The notes below the pieces were generated by a model, which made no database searches, was not told where the DNA came from, and saw only the letters and a list, made by a program, of their open reading frames with translations. Below are positions 25,456-33,658 of a stretch of DNA of 64,000 bases, one piece after another (within the stretch, counting starts at the first letter, position 1; the number at the start of each line of letters is the position of its first letter). The stretch lies in contig JADJKB010000021.1 of NCBI GenBank assembly GCA_016706225.1, positions 868,001 through 932,000 on the forward strand, read 5' to 3'. A program made the position numbers and the translations under genes. This DNA is from Myxococcales bacterium (GTDB lineage: Bacteria; Myxococcota_A; Polyangia; Polyangiales; Polyangiaceae).

Positions 25456-27747
25456 ATGTCCCACGTCAATCACAAACTATCCGGTTCCATCGAGGGGGCC
25501 CTTGCGGGGGGTGGTGATCCCGCAACCTCGCCGCTCTACGTCTTCGGCCCGTACCTGAACCTGCTGGTCGCGTCGGGAGTGGCCTCGGTGGTCTTCGGGT
25601 CAGCCATCTGGTTGGCCGTGCTGACCGTCGTGACCGTGTCGCTCATGTATCGGCTGGTCATGCGCTGGGTCACCGATGGCAGCGGTGGCAGCGGCTTGAA
25701 CGAGGAAGAGTTCGGCAGCTGGGCCGTGCTCATCAACGCCGGCATCACCATCATCGAGTACACGCTGACCTTCCTGGTGAGCATCGCGGCGCTGGTCACG
25801 TTCCTGGCCGACCGCTTCCCGGTCTTCAACACCTCCGTCTTCGGGCTGCCCGCACGAACGGTCGCCGCAATCGTCGCGACGTTGTTGATCGGTTTTGCGG
25901 TGAACCTGGGTCCGAAGGTCGCCGCGCGCACGTTCGGACCGGCCACAGCCGCCATCCTGGTGCTCTTGTGGGCGATGATCATCGCAACGATTGCCAGGTT
26001 CGGGATCCGCCTCCCGACCCTGGACTGGGCGGCCTTTGCTCCGGCAAATATCCACATCACTCTGGGTGGGTACGCGCGGATCCTGGCCCTGATGACCGGG
26101 ATCGAGATCTTCGCCAATCTGGTCGCGGCCTACGAGGGGCCGGCCAAGGAGCGTTCGCGCAAGGCCTTCGGCAGCCTGCTCATCATCATGGGCACGACCT
26201 CGTTGACGATGCTGGTGGTGGGGCCCGCCATCTTCGAGCTTGCCGATCCCTCGAAACACGAGGTGTCCGTCTTCACCCAGACGATGGACAAACTCCTGCC
26301 CGCACCGCTGCCCTACATCGGCACGCTGATCGGCGTCGCGGTGCTCCTGTCCGCCGCGGCCGCAGCCGCCCAGGGCATCCAGAACCTGAGTCTCGGGCTG
26401 CGCTTCCGGCACTACATTCCGGCCTGGCTCGGCTCCAAGAACCGCTACGGCGTCGCCGCTGCGCCCGTCTGGTTGCAGGTCGGCCTGTGCCTCGTGTGCT
26501 TCGTGCTGTTCGGCACTCACGAGGAGACCTACCTCGCCCTCTACGCCGCCGGCGTGTTCATCCTGCTCAGCCTGACGGGCTGGGCTGCGGTCAAGCGCCT
26601 GGTCCGAGAAAATCGCATCAAGCTCACTCTGCCCGGCGCCGCGGCCATTGGCGGCACCGGGCTCGCCGCGCTCATGACCACCGGCGCGACTCTGGTGATC
26701 TTCGAAGAACGCTTCATGGACGGCGCCTGGATGTACGTGGTGCTCGTGCCGATCTTCTACGTCGTGCTCGGCCGTTTTCGGAAGCGGCTCGGCGCGCCGC
26801 TCAAGGTCGAAGAGCGCTTCGGACAGGTCATCGCCGCGAGCAACCTCTCTCCCGCCGCGGGTGAAGCGCTCTATCCGGGTGTCACCTACGAGAACATCCT
26901 GGTTCCGCTCGATCTGACCCCGTCCGCGGAGCTGAGCCTGGCGCAAGCCCAGACGATGGCCCGCAACTACACTGGCAAGATCCGCTTGATGTACGTCGTG
27001 CCGCCCGACGCGGCGAACGTCGGCGAGAATCAGCGCGCCGCAGAGGAATACCTGGGAGACGTCGCCGAGGATCTCGGCATGGGCGGCTACAACTCCGAGC
27101 AGGTGATTCGGGCCGGAGTGCCGGCGGAGCAGATCGGCATCGATGCCGCTTCGGGTCAGGTCGATCTGGTCGTCATGAGCATCCACGCCCGCGCGATGGT
27201 TCGACGCTGGGTGCTGCCCAGCGTCACGACCGCTGTGATCCATCAGACCACCGCGCCGGTGCTGGTCATCCGTCCCACGGACGAGTGGGGGAGCACACGG
27301 ACCCGTTTCCGCCACCTCCTGGTAGCGCTGGACGGTTCGGCGGTGTCAGAAGAGGTCTTGCCGCATGTTCACGCCATCGCCTCGGGCTTTGGCAGTGCGG
27401 TGACCCTCCTGACGGTGGTCGAAGGCTCGGAGTCGGACAACTTCATCGACACCATCACCAAGTACCTATCCGGTGTGTGTGACGGGCTTTCGTTGAAGGG
27501 TGTCACAGCGCACCCATGCGTCGCCCACGCCTCGCCAACTCAGGCAATCCTGGATACCGCGGCCGAAAAGCAATGTGATCTGATCATGATGGTCACTCAC
27601 GGCCGTGGCGGGGTCGAACGCTTGCAGAAGGTCAAGGTGGGCAGCGTCGCGGAAGCCGTGCTGCAGAAGGCGCCGTGTCCGGTCTTTCTCGTCTCCGCTG
27701 GAGCGGGACCGTTGGTCCGCACGAAAGATAGCAGCGAGGCCGCGTAG
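25456..27747 (+). CDS. APC-superfamily permease (KimA/KUP-like) with two C-terminal USP domains
   Basis: 763 residues. Residues 1 to about 455 hold about twelve membrane segments; 'GDPATSPLYVFGPYL' resembles the GDxGTSPLY signature of KUP potassium transporters, while 'MTGIEIFANLVAAYEGPAKERSRKA' and 'LYAAGVFILLSLTGW' resemble the KimA/APC group. The cytoplasmic C-terminus carries two universal-stress-protein domains: about 475-600 ('ENILVPLDLTPSAE.. VVMSIHARAMVRRWVLPSVT.. VIHQTTAPVLVIRP') and 615-750 ('HLLVALDGSAVSEE.. IMMVTHGRGGVERLQKVKVGSVAEAVL..PCPVFLV'), both with the G-2x-G-9x-G-S/T-type nucleotide loop, clearest in the second. KimA imports potassium and is gated by a nucleotide-binding domain, so a nucleotide-controlled potassium or amino-acid importer is plausible. 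The substrate is not proven. Confidence 0.82.
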   Translation: MSHVNHKLSGSIEGALAGGGDPATSPLYVFGPYLNLLVASGVASVVFGSAIWLAVLTVVTVSLMYRLVMRWVTDGSGGSGLNEEEFGSWAVLINAGITIIEYTLTFLVSIAALVTFLADRFPVFNTSVFGLPARTVAAIVATLLIGFAVNLGPKVAARTFGPATAAILVLLWAMIIATIARFGIRLPTLDWAAFAPANIHITLGGYARILALMTGIEIFANLVAAYEGPAKERSRKAFGSLLIIMGTTSLTMLVVGPAIFELADPSKHEVSVFTQTMDKLLPAPLPYIGTLIGVAVLLSAAAAAAQGIQNLSLGLRFRHYIPAWLGSKNRYGVAAAPVWLQVGLCLVCFVLFGTHEETYLALYAAGVFILLSLTGWAAVKRLVRENRIKLTLPGAAAIGGTGLAALMTTGATLVIFEERFMDGAWMYVVLVPIFYVVLGRFRKRLGAPLKVEERFGQVIAASNLSPAAGEALYPGVTYENILVPLDLTPSAELSLAQAQTMARNYTGKIRLMYVVPPDAANVGENQRAAEEYLGDVAEDLGMGGYNSEQVIRAGVPAEQIGIDAASGQVDLVVMSIHARAMVRRWVLPSVTTAVIHQTTAPVLVIRPTDEWGSTRTRFRHLLVALDGSAVSEEVLPHVHAIASGFGSAVTLLTVVEGSESDNFIDTITKYLSGVCDGLSLKGVTAHPCVAHASPTQAILDTAAEKQCDLIMMVTHGRGGVERLQKVKVGSVAEAVLQKAPCPVFLVSAGAGPLVRTKDSSEAA

Positions 27748-27909
27748 CGCGACCCGCCCCACACCGCGTTCGGCTGCTCGGGCCCGCTGGGCGGCGCACC
27801 GGCGCTGGTGGTGCGTGCGCGCCAACAAAGACGATTGGTTCCCGACGTTTGGCAGGCAGGGCCGCGCGGATCGTCTCAGCTGACGAACCCCAAACAAGGG
27901 CAGGCCACC

Positions 27910-28482
27910 ATGTCACAGATCAAATTGTTCGGTTTCGCTCCCAGCACCTACGTCCGTACGGCCCGCATGACGTGCGCCGAGGTCGGAGAAACGCACGATC
28001 TCCAACCGCTGGAGTTCAAACAGCCGTCCCATCTGGCGCTGCACCCGTTTGGCAAGATGCCAGTGCTCGAGCACGAAGGCCTGGTGCTGTTCGAGACGCT
28101 CGCCATCACCAGCTACCTCGACGACACCTTCGGCAACGGACAACTGCAGCCGAAAGACGCAAAACAGCGAGCCAAGATGCTGCAGTGGGTCAGCGCTTGC
28201 ATAGACTACATCTACCCGGACGTCGTGACCCCGTTTCACGAGACCGCCAGCGGCGAGCTCCGAGAAAAGGCCCGCGCTCACTTGAGCGCCATGGACAAAG
28301 CCCTCGACCAGTCGGCCTTTCTGGCCGGCGACACGCTCAGCTTGGCCGATCTCTTTGCCTATCCAATGGTCGAATACTGCGCGGCGAAGGCCGGCGCCGA
28401 GGTGGGACAAGGCATGGACAATCTCGCCCGTTGGCGCGCTGCGATTGCGAAACGCGAGAGCGCGCGGGAGACTTCGGCGTGA
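27910..28482 (+). CDS. Glutathione S-transferase family protein
   Basis: 190 residues. N-terminal thioredoxin-like domain: 'IKLFGFAPSTYVRTARMTCAEVGE' carries the candidate catalytic Ser/Tyr, 'NPFGKMPVLE'-like 'HPFGKMPVLEHEG' the cis-Pro loop, and 'FETLAITSYLDD' the gamma-glutamyl site. The C-terminal helical domain follows ('FLAGDTLSLADLFAYPMV', N-capping box Asp). ATG at 27910 is followed by family sequence, and GGGCAGG precedes it. Its stop overlaps the ATG of the ECF sigma gene by one base (TGATG), which suggests a shared thiol- or electrophile-stress response. Confidence 0.9.
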   Translation: MSQIKLFGFAPSTYVRTARMTCAEVGETHDLQPLEFKQPSHLALHPFGKMPVLEHEGLVLFETLAITSYLDDTFGNGQLQPKDAKQRAKMLQWVSACIDYIYPDVVTPFHETASGELREKARAHLSAMDKALDQSAFLAGDTLSLADLFAYPMVEYCAAKAGAEVGQGMDNLARWRAAIAKRESARETSA

Positions 28483-29327
28483 TGAATGCCGCGAGCAATC
28501 CCATCGACCAAGAATTGCTCGGCGCTGCGCAGCGTGGGGACCGACGTGCCTTCGACCGTTTGTTCGCGGAGCACGTCCCCAAGCTGCGCGGCGTAGTTCG
28601 GCGTTTGGTCGGCCATCCCGACCACGTCGACGACCTCTCTCAGCAGGCGCTGCTGAAGGCGTACGAGAACATCTCCGGTTTCCGCGGCGAAGCCGCGCCG
28701 AGCACCTGGTTGTGTTCCATCGGCACCCGCCTGGCGCTCGACCACCTACGCGCGCGCAAACGCTGGCGTGAGAAAGCCCAGGTCATCTTCGCCAGCCGCT
28801 GCCTGGAGGACGAAACCATGGGCGGCGAAGTGGGCCAGGCCCTGGGCAGTCCCGCTTACTCGTACGACGTACGGGAGCACATTGCATATTGCTTCACCTG
28901 CGTGGGACGCACGCTCGAGCCGGAAGCTCAAGCCGCCCTGGTCCTGCGCGACGTCATGGACCTCTCCAACGACGAAGCGGCGAAGGCGCTGGAGATCAGC
29001 ACCTCGGTGCTCCGGCATCACCTGGCGTCGGCTCGTGAGCAAATGCAGCACAGCTACGAAGGCCTGTGTGCGCTCGTGAACAAACAGGGCGCATGTTGGC
29101 AGTGCGCGGGGCTGCGCGAGGTCTCGCCGCCAGGCAAACAAGGCGAGCCTGCACCGGACACTCTGCTCTGGCCACGCCGACTCGAGATCGTTCGCGAGGC
29201 AGCCTTGGGCACCGGCATGACCGCCGCGCTCCACGAGGTCTTCTTTCGCCGCACGGAGGAGCAGGAAGAAGCGCGCATGGGTGACGAATCTGCGAGCACC
29301 AACTGCGGTCGCCCGAACAGCGGGTAG
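28482..29327 (+). CDS. ECF-type sigma factor with two CxxC motifs
   Basis: 281 residues from ATG 28482, overlapping the GST stop; GTG 28479 is an alternative. Sigma region 2 at about 24-92 ('DHVDDLSQQALLKAYENISGFRG' and 'STWLCSIGTRLALDHLRARKRW') and region 4 at about 145-195 ('ALVLRDVMDLSNDEAAKAL', 'SVLRHHLASAREQMQ'). Unusual: Cys137-xx-Cys140 ('AYCFTCVG') just before region 4 and Cys205-xx-Cys208 ('GACWQCAG') just after it, plus a 75-residue C-terminal extension. The two pairs could bind one zinc or act as a thiol switch on region 4. No anti-sigma gene follows, so the sigma factor may sense directly through its own cysteines. Confidence 0.85.
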   Translation: MNAASNPIDQELLGAAQRGDRRAFDRLFAEHVPKLRGVVRRLVGHPDHVDDLSQQALLKAYENISGFRGEAAPSTWLCSIGTRLALDHLRARKRWREKAQVIFASRCLEDETMGGEVGQALGSPAYSYDVREHIAYCFTCVGRTLEPEAQAALVLRDVMDLSNDEAAKALEISTSVLRHHLASAREQMQHSYEGLCALVNKQGACWQCAGLREVSPPGKQGEPAPDTLLWPRRLEIVREAALGTGMTAALHEVFFRRTEEQEEARMGDESASTNCGRPNSG

Positions 29328-29423
29328 GACTCGCTGGCAGCGCCGGCGACGCGGGCGCGAAAAGCAGAGCCCTGGCGCCGCCCGCCACCGCTTCGGCCCT
29401 TCCCCAGCCGCCGCCACCACGGC

Positions 29424-30485
29424 ATGCTGCCGGTCATGGCAGTCGTCACCGTGGTCGGGGCGGGCATGATGGGCACCGCCCTTTGTTTGCCGCTCTTCGA
29501 CGCGGGGCACGACGTACGATTGGTCGGTACGCACCTCGATCGCGAGATCATCGAGAGCCTGCGGGCACGGGGCCACCACCCGAAGCTCGCATTCGACGTG
29601 CCTCGGGCGATCCGCCCATTCTTTCTGGAAGAGCTCGCCGAAGCCCTGCGCGACGTGGACATCATTGGTGTCGGGGTCAGCTCGGCGGGCGTGCGCTGGG
29701 CGGGGGACCAGCTCGCTCCCTTCGTGCGGGCAGAGGTCCCGGTCGTGATGATCAGCAAAGGCCTCGAGTGGTCGGGCAGCTCCCTCGATGTTCTGCCCGA
29801 CGTGCTCGAGGGCTGCTTGGCACCGGAACTGCGCGGCAAGATCAGCCCGGCGGCCATTGCAGGGCCATGCATCGCCGGAGAGCTGGCTCGGCGCGTCGAG
29901 ACCTGCGTCGTCGTGACCGGGCGCGACCGCGCAAAGCTCGACCGGCTCTGCCAAGCGCTGACCACGCCGTACTACCACCCGTTCGCCAGCTCCGACGTCA
30001 TCGGCGTCGAGGTCTCCGCAGCGCTCAAGAACGCATACGCGATGGGCATCGCCTTCGCGCTCGGGATCCACGAGCGGAACGGCGGCGCGGCTGGCAGCAT
30101 CGCGCTCCACAACTACGAAGCCGCGGTCTTTGCCCAGGCGGTCGGCGAGATGCGATGCGTAATCCGGGCGCTGTCGGGTGATCCGGACACCGCCTCGGGA
30201 CTGGCGGGTGTAGGGGATCTCGATGTCACCACCAACGGGGGACGCACGGGACGCTTCGGCAAGCTGCTGGGCGCCGGCCTCTCGGTTGCGGAAGCCGTCG
30301 ACCGCATGCAGGGCGCGACGCTGGAGTGCCTCGACATTTTGAAATCGATGCGCGCCGCGCTGCCCATGCTGCGAAGTCGAGGCTCGCTGCATGTCGACAG
30401 CGTGCCCCTGCTCGAGCACATGGCAGAGGTCGCCCTAGACGGGCGCCCGGTCGACATGCCGTTCGCCCGTTTCTTCAGGAGCTGA
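29424..30485 (+). CDS. gpsA: NAD(P)H-dependent glycerol-3-phosphate dehydrogenase
   Basis: 353 residues. 'VVTVVGAGMMGTALCLPLFDAGHDVRLVG' is the N-terminal Rossmann motif; 'VMISKGLEW' precedes the substrate site; 'AIAGPCIAGELARR', 'VSAALKNAYAMGIAFALG' (catalytic Lys) and 'LAGVGDLDVTTNGGRTGRFGKLLG' are characteristic of GpsA. It reduces dihydroxyacetone phosphate to sn-glycerol 3-phosphate, the backbone of phospholipids. ATG at 29424 is used; a second ATG four codons later is equally good. An FGGY-family kinase gene follows after 4 bases, probably in the same operon. Confidence 0.88.
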   Translation: MLPVMAVVTVVGAGMMGTALCLPLFDAGHDVRLVGTHLDREIIESLRARGHHPKLAFDVPRAIRPFFLEELAEALRDVDIIGVGVSSAGVRWAGDQLAPFVRAEVPVVMISKGLEWSGSSLDVLPDVLEGCLAPELRGKISPAAIAGPCIAGELARRVETCVVVTGRDRAKLDRLCQALTTPYYHPFASSDVIGVEVSAALKNAYAMGIAFALGIHERNGGAAGSIALHNYEAAVFAQAVGEMRCVIRALSGDPDTASGLAGVGDLDVTTNGGRTGRFGKLLGAGLSVAEAVDRMQGATLECLDILKSMRAALPMLRSRGSLHVDSVPLLEHMAEVALDGRPVDMPFARFFRS

Positions 30486-30489
30486 GCCG

Positions 30490-32001
30490 ATGTTGGTTCT
30501 TGGCATCGACTCCAGCACCACGGCCACCAAGGCCATCGCCTGGGATCCACACGGCACAGCGGTAGCAGAGGGGCGTTCTGCCTTCGAGCTCTCGAACCCC
30601 GACGTGAACGCCTGGGAGCAAGATGCCGAGTCCTGGTGGTCCGCCGCGCGCCTCGCGATTGCGGAGTGTGTGCGAGGGCTGGGCCCGCGAGCCCGTGAGA
30701 TCGCTGCCCTCTCCATCGCACACCAACGCGAGACCTTCGTGCTCACCGATGACGATGGCAAACCGCTGTGCCCCGCCATCGTCTGGATGGACAGCCGCGG
30801 CGGCGACCAGGTGACGCGAGCCGTCGAACGCTTCGGGGCGAGCCGTCTGCACGAGCTCTCCGGCAAACCGCCGTGTATCACGCCATCGGTCTACAAACTG
30901 ATGGCGCTCTTCGGGCGTCGCCCGGACCTCGCGAAGGCTCGGCCCAGAGTGCTCGACGTGCACGCCTTTCTCGCCTGGCGCCTCACCGGTCGTTGCGCCA
31001 CGTCGCTTGCTTCCGCCGATCCGCTCGGTCTGGTCGACATGCAAGCCCGCAGCTGGTCCGACGAGCTGCTTGCGCTCGCGGATCTGGCCAAAGCGCAGCT
31101 GCCCGAGCTGGTGGAGCCCGGCGCGGAGCTCGGTCACCTCGACGCTCAGATCGCCGCGACCATCGGCCTCCGCGCCGGTCTGCCGGTCATCGCCGGTGCC
31201 GGGGATGGGCAGGCCGCCGGGCTCGGCGCGGGGATCTCCGGGCCGGGCCGCGCGTACCTGAACCTGGGCACCGCCATCGTCTCGGGCCTCTTGTCGAACG
31301 ACTACCGCATCAACAACGCGTTTCGTACGCTCTACGCGGCCTCGCCGGGCACGTTCTTCCTGGAGACCGATCTCAAGGGCGGAACCTTCATCTTGAACTG
31401 GCTCGCGGAGAAGCTGCTGGGCGCGCGCGACACCGGCGAGGCGCTAGGCAAGCTGGAGGCAGAGGCCACCGAACTTCGCGCCGGCTCTGACGGTCTGATG
31501 TTGGTTCCTTACTGGAACGGCGTGATGAATCCGTACTGGGACGACGACGCCACCGGGATCATGGTGGGGTTGACCGGCCGCCACGGTGCGGCGCACGTGT
31601 ATCGTGGCGTTCTCGAAGGGATCGCGTTCGAGCAACGCCTGCACACTCGCGCCGTCGAGACCGCCCTCGAGAGCCCCGTCGAAGAGCTGATCGTGATGGG
31701 CGGCGGCTCGAGGAGCGAGCTGTGGTGCCAGATCATCTCGGACGTGCTCGAGACCCGAGTGTTGCGCGCACGGACCGCCGAGGCCACGGCGCTCGGAGCT
31801 GGGATCTTGGCCGCGGTCGGCGCGGGGCTGCACGCAGATCTCGAGACCGCCACCCGTCACATGACTGGTACTGCCGAGCGCTTCAGCCCCGGCCCGAACA
31901 GCGCGCGCTACGGTGAGCTCTATCGGGAGGTGTACGAGAAACTCTACCCCTCACTCCGCGGCCCTCTCGAGCGGCTCTCAGAGCTGACCCGCGGCGCCTG
32001 A
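30490..32001 (+). CDS. FGGY-family carbohydrate kinase (xylulokinase-like)
   Basis: 503 residues. N-terminal actin-like ATPase domain: 'VLGIDSSTTATKAIAWD' (phosphate 1 loop), 'IAHQRETFVLTDDDGKPLCPAIVWMDSRG', 'DVHAFLAWRLTG'. C-terminal domain: 'VIAGAGDGQAAGLGAGI' with the catalytic Asp, 'AYLNLGTAIVSG' and 'ELIVMGGGSRSELWCQIISDVL' (adenosine site). The sequence is nearer xylulokinases than glycerol kinases, but the neighbour is gpsA, so glycerol or another polyol may be the substrate. The stop TGA lies inside a perfect 15-bp tandem repeat that supplies a second in-frame stop 15 bases downstream. Confidence 0.85.
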   Translation: MLVLGIDSSTTATKAIAWDPHGTAVAEGRSAFELSNPDVNAWEQDAESWWSAARLAIAECVRGLGPRAREIAALSIAHQRETFVLTDDDGKPLCPAIVWMDSRGGDQVTRAVERFGASRLHELSGKPPCITPSVYKLMALFGRRPDLAKARPRVLDVHAFLAWRLTGRCATSLASADPLGLVDMQARSWSDELLALADLAKAQLPELVEPGAELGHLDAQIAATIGLRAGLPVIAGAGDGQAAGLGAGISGPGRAYLNLGTAIVSGLLSNDYRINNAFRTLYAASPGTFFLETDLKGGTFILNWLAEKLLGARDTGEALGKLEAEATELRAGSDGLMLVPYWNGVMNPYWDDDATGIMVGLTGRHGAAHVYRGVLEGIAFEQRLHTRAVETALESPVEELIVMGGGSRSELWCQIISDVLETRVLRARTAEATALGAGILAAVGAGLHADLETATRHMTGTAERFSPGPNSARYGELYREVYEKLYPSLRGPLERLSELTRGA

Positions 32002-32022
32002 GCCAGGGGCGCCTGAGCCAGG
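31993..32022 (+). repeat. Perfect 15-bp tandem duplication over a stop codon
   Basis: Two adjacent identical copies of GGCGCCTGAGCCAGG at 31993-32007 and 32008-32022. The first contains the kinase stop codon (31999-32001); the second repeats it in frame at 32014-32016. Confidence 0.9.
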
Positions 32023-32026
32023 TCTA

Positions 32027-32184
32027 GAGTGCCGAACAGGTTGAAGTTCGTTTGTTTTCCGGGACTTGCAAGGTGTTCGGCGCTCGCGCGCGGAGCGCGC
32101 ACGGCCGAAGGCCGGGGGTTTGGGGCGCAGCCCCAACGTAAAGGTCCTAGAACACGAGCAGCGCAAGCTGATCGGTGTTCTAGG
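32027..32184. repeat. Cluster of inverted repeats in a 230-bp spacer
   Basis: Five stems in 158 bases: GAGTGCCGAACA (32027-32038) with TGTTCGGCGCTC (32074-32085), 11 of 12 paired; GCGCGC-gga-GCGCGC (32086-32100); CGGCC-gaa-GGCCG (32102-32114); TTGGGGC-gca-GCCCCAA (32120-32136); CCTAGAACAC (32146-32155) with GTGTTCTAGG (32175-32184), perfect. There is no open frame. This could be a decayed intergenic repeat element or a structured transcript end. Confidence 0.6.
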
Positions 32185-32234
32185 GCCCCTAAACCGGAGC
32201 GGCAGTAGGCAGCGAGCAATCTTCTGAGCCGGTC

Positions 32235-32263
32235 TTGACACACTTCGACAAACGTCGTATTGA
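32235..32263 (+). promoter_or_regulatory. Sigma-70-type promoter with overlapping operator for the ArsR-type gene
   Basis: TTGACA (32235-32240), a 17-base spacer and TATTGA (32258-32263) form a near-consensus promoter. The spacer contains TTCGACAAACGTCGTA (32244-32259), an imperfect copy of the palindrome found before the next gene at 32606-32621. Transcription should start near 32270, at or one base before the GTG at 32271, predicting a leaderless mRNA. Confidence 0.65.
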
Positions 32264-32270
32264 TGTCGGC

Positions 32271-32582
32271 GTGTCACGGGATGGAGACGTCAAGCGGCTG
32301 AGCCGAGCGTTCAAGGCGCTCAGCAATCCCAATCGGCTGCAGCTGTTCCTCAACTTGCTCGAAGAGAGCCGGCTCGATCTCGCCAAGGGCCGGGTGCATG
32401 ACTGTTTCCTGGCCGGCGTGCTGAACAACCTCAACATCGGTGCTCCGACGGTAAGCCACCACGTCAAAGAGCTGGAAGACGCCGGGCTCATCGAGACCTC
32501 CCGGGATGGCAAGCAGCTGGTCTGCACCATCCGCCCGGACGCCATGGCCTCCTTGCGCGCGATCTTCGAAGCCGGCCGCTGA
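32271..32582 (+). CDS. ArsR-family winged-helix regulator
   Basis: 103 residues from GTG 32271. A TTG at 32235 would add 12 residues but would place the -35 and -10 elements inside the gene, so the GTG is preferred. The winged helix reads 'RLSRAFKALSNPNRLQLFLNLLEE' (first helices), 'GAPTVSHHVKELEDAGLIETSRDGKQLVCTI' (recognition helix and wing), the ArsR pattern. Only one Cys is present (DCFLAG), so the metal-binding Cys pairs of ArsR/SmtB are missing; sensing of a redox or organic signal is more likely. It probably represses itself and the quinone-reductase gene that follows through shared TTCGACA-type sites. Confidence 0.85.
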   Translation: MSRDGDVKRLSRAFKALSNPNRLQLFLNLLEESRLDLAKGRVHDCFLAGVLNNLNIGAPTVSHHVKELEDAGLIETSRDGKQLVCTIRPDAMASLRAIFEAGR

Positions 32583-32605
32583 GCGCCCTTTTTTTGCCCT
32601 AAAAC

Positions 32606-32621
32606 TTCGACAGTTGTCGAA
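32606..32621 (+). promoter_or_regulatory. Palindromic operator upstream of the quinone-reductase gene
   Basis: Perfect palindrome TTCGACA-GT-TGTCGAA, directly upstream of TATATGGAGA and the ATG at 32639. A diverged copy (12 of 16 bases) lies in the promoter of the ArsR-type gene, which makes it the best candidate for that regulator's binding site. Confidence 0.7.
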
Positions 32622-32638
32622 CTATATGGAGAACTGAA

Positions 32639-33649
32639 ATGCAAACTGCTGAACGCCAAGTGATTGCCATCGAGAAGTTCGGTCCCGCCAAGTCCCTCGC
32701 CCTCCGGCAGAGGCCCCGGGAAGAGGTCGGCGACGACGACGTTGCCATCGCGGTGAAGTACTCGGGCATCAACTTCGCCGACATCCAGATGCGGCTCGGG
32801 TTCTACCCGGACGCACCGAAGCGGCCCTTCGTGCCCGGCTACGAGGTGAGCGGCACTGTCGAGCAGGTCGGGAAGAACGTGGCGCGCTTCAAGGTCGGCG
32901 ACCCCGTCGTGGCGGGGACCTATTTCGGCGGCTACGCCTCGCAGGTCAGTGTGCCGGCCATTCAGGCTTTTCCGTTGCCCCAGAGCACCGGTTTGGCCGA
33001 GGCCGCCGCGCTCCCGGTGAGCTTCTTCACGGCCGAGCTGGCGCTGTTCGAGATGGGACGCGTTCGCGCCGGCGACCGCGTGCTGATCGAGTGTGCGACC
33101 GGCGGCGTGGGCACGCTGGCGGTGCAGATGGCGCTCCGCGCCGGCGCCGAGGTCGTCGGGCTGACGACGACGGCGGCAAAAAAGCAATACATCGCCGCGC
33201 TCGGCGCAACCCCCTACACCCGCGACGAGTTTTTCGCCGATCCGAGCATCAACGGCTTCGACTTCATCCTGCAAGCCTCGGGGGGCAAGGACATCAAGAG
33301 GCAGCTGCCGCGCCTGGGTCTCACCGGCCGTATGGTGTGCATGGGGTTGAACTCCGGCGTGAACGACGGCAAGCGAGATTTCGTGCGCATCGCCCGGGCC
33401 GTGCTCTCGACGCCGCGGCTCTCGGTGCTCGATCTGTTGAACCACAACCAGGGAGTCTTTGGCCTGAATGCGCTGCACGTGCTGCGCGATCCCAAGTGGG
33501 TGGAGAAACTGACGGCGAAGCTCGAGCGTGTCACCGACATGCAGCTCGCGCCCCACGTCGGCAAAGTGTTCCCCGCCAACGAGGCGGCGGCCGCACATCG
33601 CTACCTCGAGACGCGGCAGGCCACAGGTAAGGTCTTGCTCGAGTGGTGA
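32639..33649 (+). CDS. NADPH:quinone oxidoreductase-like MDR enzyme
   Basis: 336 residues of the medium-chain dehydrogenase/reductase superfamily. 'SGINFADIQMRLGFYPDAPKRPFVPGYEVSG' splits the N-terminal catalytic domain; 'VLIECATGGVGTLAVQMAL' is the nucleotide-binding AxxGxxG-type loop; the structural and catalytic zinc cysteines are absent, which places it with zinc-free quinone oxidoreductases (QOR, VAT-1-like). The probable reaction is NADPH-dependent reduction of quinones or enones. GGAGA lies 6 bases before the ATG, and a palindromic operator lies further upstream. Expression is probably controlled by the adjacent ArsR-type protein. Confidence 0.88.
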   Translation: MQTAERQVIAIEKFGPAKSLALRQRPREEVGDDDVAIAVKYSGINFADIQMRLGFYPDAPKRPFVPGYEVSGTVEQVGKNVARFKVGDPVVAGTYFGGYASQVSVPAIQAFPLPQSTGLAEAAALPVSFFTAELALFEMGRVRAGDRVLIECATGGVGTLAVQMALRAGAEVVGLTTTAAKKQYIAALGATPYTRDEFFADPSINGFDFILQASGGKDIKRQLPRLGLTGRMVCMGLNSGVNDGKRDFVRIARAVLSTPRLSVLDLLNHNQGVFGLNALHVLRDPKWVEKLTAKLERVTDMQLAPHVGKVFPANEAAAAHRYLETRQATGKVLLEW

Positions 33650-33658
33650 GCGGCGAGC

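Noticed and set aside
25600..27315. 571-residue open frame on the minus strand
   Set aside because: Shadow of the permease/USP gene.
28746..30419. 557-residue open frame on the minus strand
   Set aside because: Antisense to the ECF sigma and gpsA genes, both with clear motifs.
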